Positions 19,052 to 28,586 of a stretch of DNA of 64,000 nucleotides are shown piece by piece. The position numbers were made by a program, and so were the translations under genes. The stretch comes from an uncultured Clostridia bacterium (GTDB lineage: Bacteria; Bacillota; Clostridia; TANB77; CAG-508). A model generated the notes under the pieces. That model worked only from the letters and a program-made list of their open reading frames with translations. It did no database searches and was not told the DNA's origin. The stretch lies in contig CARFUA010000006.1 in NCBI GenBank assembly GCA_948976265.1, positions 40,518-104,517 on the forward strand, read 5' to 3'. The number at the start of each line of letters is the position of its first letter. Within the stretch, counting starts at the first letter, position 1.

Positions 19052-20524
19052 TTATTTCATAATGTATAATTTTTCACCGACATTGATTTTTGCATTATCT
19101 TGTAAATTATTCGTTTGAATGATGCTATCCATAGTAACTTTAAAATCTCGTGCAATATTCCAAATTGTATCTCCATCTTTGACAAAATAAACTATCATCG
19201 CATAATCATTTTCCTCTTGACATTCTTCTTCTTCCACTTCATCAATCAGATGAATGGTTTTGTAATTGCTACTATTTGGTTTTAAGGCTAATTCGATATC
19301 ACATACAACATCTTCGTTATTTAATTTGAAATGTTTTTTGGTAAAATTAATCTCAATATCGTCTGTATGGCAATCGAGTTTTGCCATAAATGGAATTTTA
19401 GTCGTTTTGACGCCTAGATGATTGCCTGTATCAAAATAAATATTAACAACACATTCTCCTTCGTAATTGGCGCCACTGCCCATTGGCGTTTTATTGGTAA
19501 TGTTTGCTCTGCAATCCACATCATAAAGTGAACGAATGTCTTCTACTAAAATATTTTCATTAATATTTACTATTTCCGTAGAAACTTCAGCATCGGTTTG
19601 TACTTCAATGGACTTTTGATTAAAGGTAATATTTTTATCAATTCCATACATATCTTGCACCAATTCAATGCTCTTTTTTTGATATACTTCACATGTCACT
19701 TCAAAATCAATTTGACAACTAATCGTTTTCATCTCTTTGCTATTTGGCTTAAAATTCATATTGCGGACTTTATAATCCATTTGACAAATATCTTCATCGG
19801 TGACTTTTTCCATATCAATAAAATTCATAATGGGAACCGTTGCTTCACAATTACCGATTTTTCCTGTTTCCGTAATATATAGCATTTTGATGCTAACATC
19901 TGCTTTTGACAACACTTTATTATAACTCATTTTATTTTCCATATTGCTAAGCGAAATATCACTTCTCAAAATATCAGAAATCGCTTCTGTTTCGTCAATA
20001 CTAACATCCTCTTTTAGCGATGTTTTAATCGTATTGCTTGCTACAACCGTGTTTAAATTGACGGTTTCTTGTAGTTTTTCCACACCAGATAACATGTTCA
20101 AATTATCAATATACTCAATATTTTTACATTCAAAAAAGTTAAAACATAGTTTCAAATTCACAGATACGCTGATTTTTCTCTCATTTAATATTTTCGTATC
20201 AACACTCACAATTTCAATTCGATATTTGGTAGACATTTGACTGTTTATTCCAGCATCGTCAATCACATCCATGAAATCCAAAGTTGTTTGGATGCATTTG
20301 GTTTCTCCGTTATCCGATAAATAAATGATGTAGGCATCCATGTTTCCATCAAATCGATATTTTCCTTCTGTACATTCTTCTTTATAAATGTAGGGATTTG
20401 CATTAGTACCCATAATATTTACAATATCTGGTTTAGTATCTGGAACAATAATATCACCCTTCACTTCTATATTTTTGATTTTTTCCGTCATTTTTTTATG
20501 AATGGATAGCGTATTTTTTTCCAT
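19052..20524 (-). CDS. SPOCS (DUF3794) and LysM domain spore-envelope protein
   Basis: 490 residues. Repeated SPOCS/DUF3794-like segments are visible, for example EVKGDIIVPDTKPDIVNIMG near residue 20 and further copies in the middle and C-terminal part. The last 45 residues form a LysM domain (YFVKDGDTIWNIARDFKVTMDSI) that binds peptidoglycan or cortex glycan. Such proteins occur in the spore envelope of Clostridia. I chose the ATG at 20524, which follows AAGGAGGATT; the longer frame to 20566 has no such site. Confidence 0.85.
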   Translation of the reverse strand: MEKNTLSIHKKMTEKIKNIEVKGDIIVPDTKPDIVNIMGTNANPYIYKEECTEGKYRFDGNMDAYIIYLSDNGETKCIQTTLDFMDVIDDAGINSQMSTKYRIEIVSVDTKILNERKISVSVNLKLCFNFFECKNIEYIDNLNMLSGVEKLQETVNLNTVVASNTIKTSLKEDVSIDETEAISDILRSDISLSNMENKMSYNKVLSKADVSIKMLYITETGKIGNCEATVPIMNFIDMEKVTDEDICQMDYKVRNMNFKPNSKEMKTISCQIDFEVTCEVYQKKSIELVQDMYGIDKNITFNQKSIEVQTDAEVSTEIVNINENILVEDIRSLYDVDCRANITNKTPMGSGANYEGECVVNIYFDTGNHLGVKTTKIPFMAKLDCHTDDIEINFTKKHFKLNNEDVVCDIELALKPNSSNYKTIHLIDEVEEEECQEENDYAMIVYFVKDGDTIWNIARDFKVTMDSIIQTNNLQDNAKINVGEKLYIMK

Positions 20525-20626
20525 AAAAAAAATCCTCCTTTTTGTTATTTTAAGTTTATATAACATTTATATGGAGGACTTTTCAAAAAAATACCTATTT
20601 TATTAAATTTTAAAAAATTTTAACAG

Positions 20627-20658
20627 TGAGTGAAATTTGACTTTCAAAATTTCTCACA
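20627..20658 (-). terminator. Terminator after veg
   Basis: On the minus strand GTGAGAAATTT pairs with AAATTTCACTCAC around an eight-base loop. It is followed by an AT-rich tail ending in T residues. Confidence 0.6.
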
Positions 20659-20668
20659 CATTTTATTT

Positions 20669-21046
20669 TTATGCAATTCCTGCTGGTAATTCAGAATCTG
20701 CAATTGGTTTTCCCATAATTTTTCCTTCTACTTGCTCTGGTGACAACTTATGCAATTTATTTTTTCGGTCTGCCACATCTGGAATATCGAGTGGAATATA
20801 TTCATTTCCATCAAACATACTTACTTGTACTGTTTTCATGAATAAGTCCGTATAATTATAGGAACTCACACGATTAACTTGGTCAAATCGAACCATAAAA
20901 TAATCTTTATAGGTTCTTTCAATCGTAGCTTCCCTTTCTTCAGGCTTACTCCTTTTTCCTGCTGGTTCTTTTATAATAATTTTTTGTCCTACGTTTTCTC
21001 CAATATTTTTTCTCATATTTGCAATTTCTGCTTTATAAATTCCCAT
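20669..21046 (-). CDS. veg: Veg family protein
   Basis: 125 residues. The first 80 match the Veg pattern: GQKIIIKEPAGKRSKPEEREATIERTYKDYF split across the fold, then FMVRF and YNYTDLF. In Bacillus, Veg stimulates biofilm matrix genes. The C terminus here extends beyond the usual 80-90 residues with a Lys-rich stretch of unknown function. An AGGAGTG site precedes the ATG. Confidence 0.85.
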   Translation of the reverse strand: MGIYKAEIANMRKNIGENVGQKIIIKEPAGKRSKPEEREATIERTYKDYFMVRFDQVNRVSSYNYTDLFMKTVQVSMFDGNEYIPLDIPDVADRKNKLHKLSPEQVEGKIMGKPIADSELPAGIA

Positions 21047-21191
21047 TTCATTACACTCCTATTCTTCTGTCATTGACTTTTTTATATCACAGCAAACAGC
21101 AAATGTCAAAATAGGAATTATTCTCATTTTTTTGTCTATCACATAATTTTCAAGCAATTTATGTGTTAAAGCCTAGAATATATCATTTGTA

Positions 21192-21671
21192 TTACTTTTT
21201 TGTTACAAAAATGTTACATTCTTCATTTTCATAATCTATAATGGTGCTATTAGGATTTTCTCCCTCTTCTTCAACCACAAGTTGCATCTTTTTATCTTGT
21301 AAAACATCTTTATTAATATCGCATTCTATTTTTGATTCGCTATTATTTTCAGTTGCCTTTATATTATAAATTTCATGTTCTTCTCCCTTTTCATCTTTTT
21401 GCTTTGTAACAGTATAATTATCTTTATTGAGTTTTACAACCACAATTTCTTCATATTTTTCTCTAATATCTTCTACCAACTTTCCATCGGTTGCTGCATT
21501 AACTGACAACAAGCTACCAGATAATAAAATCACTGCTACAGCGCACATCGAAATCACGCGTTTTCTTGCTCTTAATTTCATACTTTCCTCTCTTTCCAAA
21601 TTAGATACAACTATTTTATTTCGGACATTTTTCATTATTCTTTTATTTAATTCCTGATTTTCCATAGTCAT
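21192..21671 (-). CDS. Membrane anti-sigma-like protein
   Basis: 159 residues. A cytoplasmic N terminus (1-32) is followed by one hydrophobic segment (about 33-58, MCAVAVILLSGSLLSVNA) and an acidic extracytoplasmic tail. It overlaps the end of the upstream sigma gene by 29 bases, typical of a sigma/anti-sigma pair. I do not recognise a named anti-sigma domain, so the role rests on context and topology. Confidence 0.65.
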   Translation of the reverse strand: MTMENQELNKRIMKNVRNKIVVSNLEREESMKLRARKRVISMCAVAVILLSGSLLSVNAATDGKLVEDIREKYEEIVVVKLNKDNYTVTKQKDEKGEEHEIYNIKATENNSESKIECDINKDVLQDKKMQLVVEEEGENPNSTIIDYENEECNIFVTKK

Positions 21672-22206
21672 ACCCTCTTTCTTTTAATTTCTTTTTAATT
21701 TTTTTGCGAAGCCTATGCAATGTTACTTTTACTTTCGTTTCCGAAACCTTAAGCTCACGTGAGATTTCTTTTACCTTTTGAGAACGATAATAAAATCGCA
21801 TAAAAATTTGTTGTTCCTGTAATTTCATATTTTCTACTGTCTCTTCTATGATTTTGCTTTTTTCATTTTCTTCTATTAAATATAAAATATCAATCTCATC
21901 ACTTATTTGATTATCACAGTCCTCAAGATTTCCAAAATGTTTTTCAAAATTTATGGTTCGATATTTTTTTCGCACCAAATTTTTTGTAATGCCCATCAAA
22001 TATGGTTTTACTTTCATATCTTTATCCATTCGTTCATAATTTTTCCAAAAAATCACAAACACATCTGATAAAATTTCCTCCATATCTTCCTGATTACTCA
22101 TACCATTTTTTAAAATGGTATAAACATAACCATTGTAAGTTTCTATGATTTCTTCTATATTCAATTGATTCCCATTCTCAAAATCAGCAACAGTTTTTGG
22201 CTCCAA
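21643..22206 (-). CDS. ECF-type RNA polymerase sigma factor
   Basis: 187 residues. Region 2 spans about 20-95 (YNGYVYTILKNG, DMEEILSDVFVIFWKNYE, VKPYLMGITKNLVRKKYR). Region 4 spans about 120-178 with a helix-turn-helix at VKEISRELKVSETKVKVTLHRLR split over it. It likely responds to an envelope signal through the overlapping membrane protein downstream. Confidence 0.85.
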   Translation of the reverse strand: MEPKTVADFENGNQLNIEEIIETYNGYVYTILKNGMSNQEDMEEILSDVFVIFWKNYERMDKDMKVKPYLMGITKNLVRKKYRTINFEKHFGNLEDCDNQISDEIDILYLIEENEKSKIIEETVENMKLQEQQIFMRFYYRSQKVKEISRELKVSETKVKVTLHRLRKKIKKKLKERGYDYGKSGIK

Positions 22207-22291
22207 TTTAAGTTTAAACTCCTTTATCGAAAAGTACTTTCATTTATACAATCCCTTTTTTTCCAAAAAGGTTACAAAATCTTAATATAAA

Positions 22292-23203
22292 TTATTCTTC
22301 CCCATACATTTTACCTTCCGAATCCAATTGAATTTCATAACCATATTCAAAAATATATGCCATACTAAACAAAAATAAAATATAAATCAAATCCAACAAA
22401 TCCAATCCAAGCTTCAAATCCTCACCAACAATTTTTTCTGCCATGACACCAGCAATATTAGGCAACAAAATTAACGCAATCATAAAAATCGCCATTTTCT
22501 TAATATGGTTCACATTTTCCAGCGTAAACGGCGTTTCCCCCTGATGAATATTCACAAACAAACACTCCAAATGTCTCAACATTTTTCTAATCAAAACTAA
22601 CATGATTAGCATGACAACAAATATAACTTCTACCCAACCAATTAATTCAAACTTAGAATCAAAATGAGACATTCTATTTCTTACGTTTACCATTTCTTTC
22701 TCATTTTCTATTCTCTGTTTTTGTTCTTTTATCGTAACTTCCATACCTGTATTTTCACCATATTTATATTCTAATTTCTGCCCAAAAATTTCAATGGTAT
22801 CCTCCGTGATTTTCACATTGTTTATCACAACTGGCACGATTCCCATTATAATAATTAGACAAATCAAACCTAGCATACAAAAAATTCTGCCAATTCTTGC
22901 TATTACATAAATAACTTTGCTTAACAGTTTCACCTTTTCCTGTTTTTCCTTTTTAAATTTTACTACCTTCATTTTTATCTCTTCATCTAATGCATTAAAA
23001 TCGGTGATTTCTTGGTGCACCAAATCATTTAATTTGCAATGGAAAATATGGCACAACTGCAAAATATGCTCCATTTCTGGATAACTTTCCCCACATTCCC
23101 ATTTCGAAACACTTTGTCTTGATACCCCCACTTTTTCCGCCAATTTTTCCTGAGATAGCTTTTTGACCTTTCGCAAATTTCTCAAATTATCTCCAAATTT
23201 CAT
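22292..23203 (-). CDS. XRE-family regulator with membrane tail
   Basis: 303 residues from the ATG at 23203, which follows GGAGGAAG; a longer frame lacks such a site. Residues 1-60 form an XRE helix-turn-helix (LSQEKLAEKVGVSRQSVSKWE). Four hydrophobic segments follow in the C-terminal two thirds, including a pair around 95-130. This layout suggests a membrane-bound regulator sensing envelope state. The target is unknown. Confidence 0.8.
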   Translation of the reverse strand: MKFGDNLRNLRKVKKLSQEKLAEKVGVSRQSVSKWECGESYPEMEHILQLCHIFHCKLNDLVHQEITDFNALDEEIKMKVVKFKKEKQEKVKLLSKVIYVIARIGRIFCMLGLICLIIIMGIVPVVINNVKITEDTIEIFGQKLEYKYGENTGMEVTIKEQKQRIENEKEMVNVRNRMSHFDSKFELIGWVEVIFVVMLIMLVLIRKMLRHLECLFVNIHQGETPFTLENVNHIKKMAIFMIALILLPNIAGVMAEKIVGEDLKLGLDLLDLIYILFLFSMAYIFEYGYEIQLDSEGKMYGEE

Positions 23204-23334
23204 TAGATTACTTCCTCCTTCATATTTAGGATAAAATTTTTTAAGGCTTTTTTCTACCAACTTTTTGTTGCATTTTATTAAAATATCCTTTTGCAACTTA
23301 AAGTTGTCAATTTTTTTCTTTTTTATCCTATCAT

Positions 23335-23369
23335 AAAAGGAAGTAATGTTCAAATCATTACTTCCTTTT
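23335..23369 (-). terminator. Terminator after the VanY-like gene
   Basis: A perfect 14-base stem, AAAAGGAAGTAATG with CATTACTTCCTTTT, encloses a seven-base loop directly after the stop at 23372. Confidence 0.85.
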
Positions 23370-23371
23370 CC

Positions 23372-24037
23372 TTATATTTCTTTTTCAAAATGTTGATAAT
23401 CTGGATTTTTCCATTCACCGCCCCATTTCCAACCTCGCTTAATAAACGCCTGATAGACTGCATCGCCTTTTTCTATCATGCCTTTTTCTCGATTCTCTCG
23501 ATTGGCAAACTTTTCCGAAACGCTGGGATACACGATTCCATTTTTAATTTGCGGATTTTGCAAAGGATTAATATCAATCGCACAACCTTTGGCATGATTC
23601 GACAATCGATTCGTTCCTTCTACTAAACGATAACAAAATCCAGAGCTATTGTTGGCTTCCATTGATTTTACATCATTGGCATCATATTGGTCAATTCTTT
23701 CTACTTTTTCAATAGGATATTTCTTTTCATACAGTTCCTTAAAAATTTCCACAACTTCCTCACCTAACTTTTGATGAACAACAATTTCGCCTTGATGCAG
23801 TTTTTCATCAAACCCATAATAACTAACTGTTACATACGCCAAATTTTCTGTATCAATTTGTGCATTTTCTGGAAGTGATTTCCCTTTCATGTCATTTTGT
23901 ATTTCTTCTGGAAGCGTAGAACAACTAAAAATCGGTTTTCTTTCCCATTCTTGCTGTTTTATAATTTCCACATTTTGTTGATTAAAATTTACTATCATAT
24001 TCATTATCATCCCTATCAGAAGTATTGTTTTATTCAT
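23372..24037 (-). CDS. M15-family D,D-carboxypeptidase-like protein (VanY type)
   Basis: 221 residues with a short N-terminal hydrophobic anchor. The zinc-site motif is visible as LSNHAKGCAIDINP (His and Asp ligands), and the second half as PDYQHFE. Such enzymes trim D-Ala or cross-link peptides of peptidoglycan outside the cell. It is the last host gene before the integrated element. Confidence 0.85.
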   Translation of the reverse strand: MNKTILLIGMIMNMIVNFNQQNVEIIKQQEWERKPIFSCSTLPEEIQNDMKGKSLPENAQIDTENLAYVTVSYYGFDEKLHQGEIVVHQKLGEEVVEIFKELYEKKYPIEKVERIDQYDANDVKSMEANNSSGFCYRLVEGTNRLSNHAKGCAIDINPLQNPQIKNGIVYPSVSEKFANRENREKGMIEKGDAVYQAFIKRGWKWGGEWKNPDYQHFEKEI

Positions 24038-24107
24038 ATTATACTATATGTTGTTTAGAGAAAAATAGACGTTGGGGATAAATAAACTAATTTTAAAAAG
24101 ATACATC

Positions 24108-24133
24108 AAAAGTGACCCCATTAGGTCACTTTT
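24108..24133. terminator. Hairpin at host/element junction
   Basis: AAAAGTGACC and GGTCACTTTT form a perfect ten-base stem. It lies upstream of the VanY-like gene, with no gene immediately before it on either strand. It may be the terminator of a gene displaced by element insertion. Confidence 0.55.
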
Positions 24134-24509
24134 ATGAAATTCAAATCAAGTATTCTCTGATAAAAACGTTTTTAAATCCTTTGATAATAAAACTCTAAAT
24201 CTACGACTCTCTCTTTCATTTATTTTTTGTGTAGAAATATGTTTTTTAACAATACCGTTTTTCACATTTTATAACTGACATGAAATAAATAACCTATATA
24301 ATATCTGTATAAATAAAAAATGTTCCTGTAGAACATCAAATTCTATAAGAACATCTATACTGGCTTGGCTGGTCGAAATACTGTATTTTCATAGTTTCAC
24401 ATGATTTTACACATACTTAATTTTACATATTTTTAATACTTTTATATTATACATTAAATTTCAAATTTATACAACCTATTTTCAAAGATAGTTGTTATTG
24501 CATTACTTT
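24134..24509. other. Non-coding region left of the element
   Basis: No credible gene is seen. The words TGGCTTGGCTGGT (24361-24373) and TGGCTGGGCTGGT (38109-38121) flank the element with one mismatch and could be traces of the attachment site. The exact junction cannot be set from one sequence. Confidence 0.35.
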
Positions 24510-24523
24510 ATTGCATTACTTTT
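24510..24523. repeat. Left end repeat of the integrated element
   Basis: ATTGCATTACTTTT occurs here and again at 38039-38052, just after the integrase gene. At both ends a second TGCATTACT lies 9-11 bases to the left. These are candidate attachment cores or integrase arm sites. Confidence 0.6.
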
Positions 24524-24540
24524 TTAAAAAGGGAAATACA

Positions 24541-24653
24541 CCATAGATAAAAATTTATTACCGCTTCGTAGCATAATCAAAGTAGCAGTAATACCAGTAA
24601 AAACACTACCCTTTTAATTCCCTACGTGTTTTTACTTAATTTTTATCTATGGT
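24541..24653. repeat. Nested inverted repeats (possible structured RNA or transfer site)
   Basis: An outer 15-base inverted repeat begins CCATAGATAAAAATT (24541-24555 with 24639-24653). An inner 11-base repeat AGTAAAAACAC pairs at 24596-24606 with 24627-24637. Together they could fold into one long hairpin or cruciform of about 113 bases. The position near the element end suggests a role in recombination, transfer or regulation. Confidence 0.6.
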
Positions 24654-24705
24654 TTTATTATACATTAAAAAATCGGTTAAGTAAATAAAAACTTAATCGA
24701 TTTTA

Positions 24706-24924
24706 TTATTTCTTTTCAATAACTATGTCTACATGATGAACTTCTGCAATTTTATACAATGTATCAATATAATATCTACTTCTACCTGCTTCATAGTCTT
24801 GTATTGTTCTTTCTGCTTTACCTATACTTTTTCCGAACTCTTTTTGTGTTAGTTCAGTCCATTCACGAATTATACGAATGACATCTTTAGGCTCGTAATC
24901 ACTCAAACATATTCTCAACTGCAT
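24706..24924 (-). CDS. Small XRE-family DNA-binding protein
   Basis: 72 residues with a helix-turn-helix (LTQKEFGKSIGKAERTIQDYE). An in-frame GTG three codons upstream is an alternative start. It is divergent from the small membrane protein gene that follows, so it may control the element's left-end genes. Confidence 0.75.
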   Translation of the reverse strand: MQLRICLSDYEPKDVIRIIREWTELTQKEFGKSIGKAERTIQDYEAGRSRYYIDTLYKIAEVHHVDIVIEKK

Positions 24925-25078
24925 TTCCTCCACTTTATCTTACTATATTATTGACATTCTAACAGTAAAAATGTATAATTTGAGAGAAAACCACGTTGGC
25001 AACGTGCGAAACATATTTTTATAATAAAGTGGTTTATTACTTTAGAAGTAAAAATTGTGAACGGAAGGAGATTTTAAA

Positions 25079-25219
25079 ATGTCTATGTTATATAATGGTA
25101 AAACATGGTATGAAATGACACCAGAAGAACAAAAAGTCTGCTTGATAATAGTAGGAATAATGGCTTTAGCATTATTCATCTATGGTATATACTACTTTAT
25201 AAAAAAAAAGAAAAGATAA
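25079..25219 (+). CDS. 46-residue single-pass membrane protein
   Basis: The frame starts at ATG 25079 after GGAAGGAG. Residues 1-19 are polar (NGKTWYEMTPEEQK), 20-40 form one hydrophobic helix, and the tail is IKKKKR, which predicts a cytoplasmic C terminus. No family is recognised. Confidence 0.65.
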   Translation: MSMLYNGKTWYEMTPEEQKVCLIIVGIMALALFIYGIYYFIKKKKR

Positions 25220-25284
25220 AGACTAAATTATTGTTTTTTATCGAATATTGTAATATAATAATTTTGAAAAGGGGGAAATATTAT

Positions 25285-27237
25285 ATGTATTGTAATAAAT
25301 GTGGAAATGAAATAGATGATAAAAGCGAATTTTGTTCTAAATGTGGATCTAAAATAGGACAAAATAATAGTGTTAATGAAAGTAAAGTTAAAACAAAAAA
25401 GAATAAGAAAATAAATAAAATACTTCTAATAATTTTAATACTTCTAATACATCTTATTTTATTTGGAGGAGGAACACTACATTTTTTGAATAGCGATACT
25501 GTAACTGCTAATGTTATTTACCCAATAAAAACATCAGGAATGGTTAGATTTACAACCGAATATACATACGAATGTAATATTGTATATGAATATAAAGGAG
25601 TAGAATATCACGATACAGTAACTTTTAATGATGATAATCTTCCAAAAGAAATTAAAAATTCTAGTAAAGACCCAAACTTTTTTGATGTTAAATTAAAAGG
25701 ATGTATTTATAAAGATAGTCCAAATAAATTTATTTCAAACATGGAATACTATAATATGTCTAAATATGTATTTTATATTCAAGTCATATTAATTATTCCA
25801 AGTCTTTGGTTAATTATAAGAAGTATAATTGGTTTAATTAAAAATAGAACTAATAGTAAAAATGGAATTAATAAAGCTGTTTTAATTCCAATTATAATTT
25901 TAATTGCTGTTATTGTGGGAAGTGTTATATTTTCTATAAGCAAAAATAAAAATTTATCAAACAATAAAGATAATACACCTGTTGATTGGGGACTTACCAT
26001 TAATGGAACTTCAATTATTTTACCTTGTTCATTAGATGAATTAAATAATACAGGTCTTGAAGTAACAGCTACTGGCTACAAAGATGTTCTTTCTTCACCT
26101 AATCAAACTTTTTCTGGTTATAGTGCAAATGCAGATGGCTGGAAAAAAACAATAGCTTTAGATTTAAAAACAGGTAAAGATGTATCTAAAAAAGAAAAAA
26201 ATGTAACTGTATCAGGTATTGATTATAAATTACCTGCACATTCTTTCGATACAACCCTTGGTATAACCCCTGATAAATCATCTTTGCTTACAAGTTCTCA
26301 ATTCTCTATAAAAAATAATATTACTATTGGATCTAAAAGCGAACATGTTATTGAAGCCTTTGGAACTGATTATGAGCCTAAATCAGAAACTAATTTAAAT
26401 GGGTTATATTCATTAATTTATTATAAAAAAGGTAATAGTACATTAACTATTGGTTTTGAAAATGGTTTTGTACGCGAAATTAAAATTACTACTACTAACT
26501 TAAATATAAATAAAAAAGAAAATAATTCACAAGACAGCAGTTTATCAAATAGTGTTGAAACTACTATGCAAGAAGTAGAAACAAACAACAATTCGGATGA
26601 TAATATAGACAGAGAAGAATTACTTGATAACAATTATAATACAGCAATAGCTGAAATAAAAAAATGCTTAAAAGATGTAAATTGGTTAAACCAAAACATA
26701 TACATAACAGAAGATGAAATGATAAGTAATGATGCAGATATTTCTGACCAAGAAATAAATTTCATCGTATGTAAAAGCGATACAAAGCCGATTATTGTTG
26801 TGGAAACATCATCATTCAATAATTTATTTATTAAAATTGACCTTGTTACATATGAAAATAATAAAGTAAAAGTTAAAAGAATTGGTGAAGGACATAATTC
26901 TCATGTTGGATATTCCGTTGATGCAAATAAATGTGTAGTTTGTACTGGATATATGCATATGGGTGAATGTAAAACTTTATTAAATAGTATTGTTGATGGA
27001 AAAATAAATTTATTAGGTTCATACAGTTACTATGAAGACTATATAAGTAATACTGATGATAATATGGAATTAAAATATACATATTACATCGGACTTGATA
27101 CAAATTTTAATAATGGTAAAGAAGTTTCAGAAAATGAATACGAAAGATATAAGAAAAACTTAAACGAAGAACAATACAATTTTGTTTCAATTGGTACTAG
27201 ATTAACAAGTGAAAATATTGATTTGTATATAAATTAA
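25285..27237 (+). CDS. Zinc-ribbon membrane protein of unknown function
   Basis: 650 residues from ATG 25285, preceded by GGGGGAAA. The first 26 residues form a zinc ribbon (CNKCGNEIDDKSEFCSKCG). Hydrophobic segments near 48-68, 165-190 and 202-222 anchor it. The rest is a large Asn/Lys-rich domain, including a repeated fold with CSLDELNNTGLEVTATGYKD. It is probably cargo of the element. No enzymatic motif is seen. Confidence 0.75.
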   Translation: MYCNKCGNEIDDKSEFCSKCGSKIGQNNSVNESKVKTKKNKKINKILLIILILLIHLILFGGGTLHFLNSDTVTANVIYPIKTSGMVRFTTEYTYECNIVYEYKGVEYHDTVTFNDDNLPKEIKNSSKDPNFFDVKLKGCIYKDSPNKFISNMEYYNMSKYVFYIQVILIIPSLWLIIRSIIGLIKNRTNSKNGINKAVLIPIIILIAVIVGSVIFSISKNKNLSNNKDNTPVDWGLTINGTSIILPCSLDELNNTGLEVTATGYKDVLSSPNQTFSGYSANADGWKKTIALDLKTGKDVSKKEKNVTVSGIDYKLPAHSFDTTLGITPDKSSLLTSSQFSIKNNITIGSKSEHVIEAFGTDYEPKSETNLNGLYSLIYYKKGNSTLTIGFENGFVREIKITTTNLNINKKENNSQDSSLSNSVETTMQEVETNNNSDDNIDREELLDNNYNTAIAEIKKCLKDVNWLNQNIYITEDEMISNDADISDQEINFIVCKSDTKPIIVVETSSFNNLFIKIDLVTYENNKVKVKRIGEGHNSHVGYSVDANKCVVCTGYMHMGECKTLLNSIVDGKINLLGSYSYYEDYISNTDDNMELKYTYYIGLDTNFNNGKEVSENEYERYKKNLNEEQYNFVSIGTRLTSENIDLYIN

Positions 27238-27341
27238 TGCTTGTTATACTTCTAATTTTATAATACAGCAAAAGTCTTAATCGAATTAAATATAAATTTA
27301 TTCATATGCAATAATAGATATATAAAAATAATAGACAATAT

Positions 27342-27374
27342 AAAGCATTTACCTTATATGGTAGGTGCTTTTTT
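27342..27374 (+). terminator. Terminator after the zinc-ribbon gene
   Basis: AAGCATTTACC pairs with GGTAGGTGCTT around a short loop, followed by a T run. Confidence 0.7.
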
Positions 27375-27461
27375 ATGGTTATACCTCTACTCCCCTCTTT
27401 TAGTTTTCTGATAACATGAACAAAAACCATTATGCTATATTATGTTTGTAAGAGGTAAGAA

Positions 27462-28586
27462 ATGTATAAAAGAAATAGAAAAACAACTTTTAATTTCATA
27501 AATATTAGCAAAGATTTACGAAGAATAGTAGCGAATAAGGCTTATGCTATATATGGAAAACCTTTACCCCAAGAAATACAAGAAAGATTAAATATAGAGG
27601 TAAATTCTATTATAGAAAATAGACTTGATATTCTCTATATGATTACAAGCAAATTAGTTGAAAAATCAAAAAAATATGGTTATTTAACAGGATATAGAGG
27701 TTGTTTAGGTAGTTCACTTGTTGCTTACTTGTTAGGAATAACAGAATGTAACCCATTACCCAAAAAGTATGGTGGTTTTAATATACCATTTGAAACATTT
27801 GCAGGTGTAAATTTCAATAAGTATTTAGACATAAACCTAAACATAGCAACAGATATTTATAAAAAAATTTGTAAATATTTAGACCAACTATTAAAAGAAC
27901 ATAAAATATGTACTAATTATGGTGGTATTAAGGTAATTAATGGCATATATAGCTTTAAAAGAAATATAGCAAAAATGACAGGCGAACAGATAGGAAATAT
28001 AGTTTTATTATCTGATGACAACCAAGTATATTTAAAAAAACTCTATGATCTAACTAATATAAACCCTAAAGCAATAAACTTGAATAATGTTTGTATGTCC
28101 GATTTTACTATTGCTAGTAAAATATGTTTTGATAAAGAAACTGAAATAATAAAGAAAATAATTCAAAAAACACAAGCAAATACTTTTGAGGATCTGATTA
28201 GAGTTCTTAATTTAATCTATGGTACTGAAACATGGAAAGATAATGCAGAAACTATCATAAGCAATGGAGAAGCAGATTTGTTGCAAGTGATTACCTCAAG
28301 AGATGATATAATGATTTATTTAATGGAAAAAGGCATTGATAGAATTACAGCTTATAACACTATGGAGAATGTTAGAAAAGGCAAAGGACTTACAAGTGAT
28401 ATGACAAATATTATGATAAAACATGATATTCCATATTGGTATATAAGTTCATGTAATAAAATTAAATATCTTTTTCCAAAGGCTCATGCAATTAGTTATC
28501 TGTTATGTTTTTCTAGGTTAGCATGGTATGAAGCTAATTATAACAAAGAATTTAATAAAATAACTAAAGAGGTAAGAAATGGATAA
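27462..28586 (+). CDS. PolC-derived protein lacking polymerase catalytic residues
   Basis: 374 residues similar to the C-terminal half of Gram-positive replicative polymerase PolC. Shared landmarks run in order: YGKPLPQEIQERL, LTGYRGCLGSSLVAYLLGITECNPLP, IPFETFAGV, SRDDIMIYLMEKGI, VRKGKGLTSDM, and the tail IKYLFPKAHAISYLL. The catalytic segment PDIDLNF of PolC is LDINLNI here, so one Asp is lost. The region with the third catalytic Asp (near FDFHSIHDNLLKLD in PolC) is missing. It cannot be an active polymerase; a replisome decoy or DNA-binding role is possible. The next gene overlaps it by 8 bases. Confidence 0.8.
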   Translation: MYKRNRKTTFNFINISKDLRRIVANKAYAIYGKPLPQEIQERLNIEVNSIIENRLDILYMITSKLVEKSKKYGYLTGYRGCLGSSLVAYLLGITECNPLPKKYGGFNIPFETFAGVNFNKYLDINLNIATDIYKKICKYLDQLLKEHKICTNYGGIKVINGIYSFKRNIAKMTGEQIGNIVLLSDDNQVYLKKLYDLTNINPKAINLNNVCMSDFTIASKICFDKETEIIKKIIQKTQANTFEDLIRVLNLIYGTETWKDNAETIISNGEADLLQVITSRDDIMIYLMEKGIDRITAYNTMENVRKGKGLTSDMTNIMIKHDIPYWYISSCNKIKYLFPKAHAISYLLCFSRLAWYEANYNKEFNKITKEVRNG

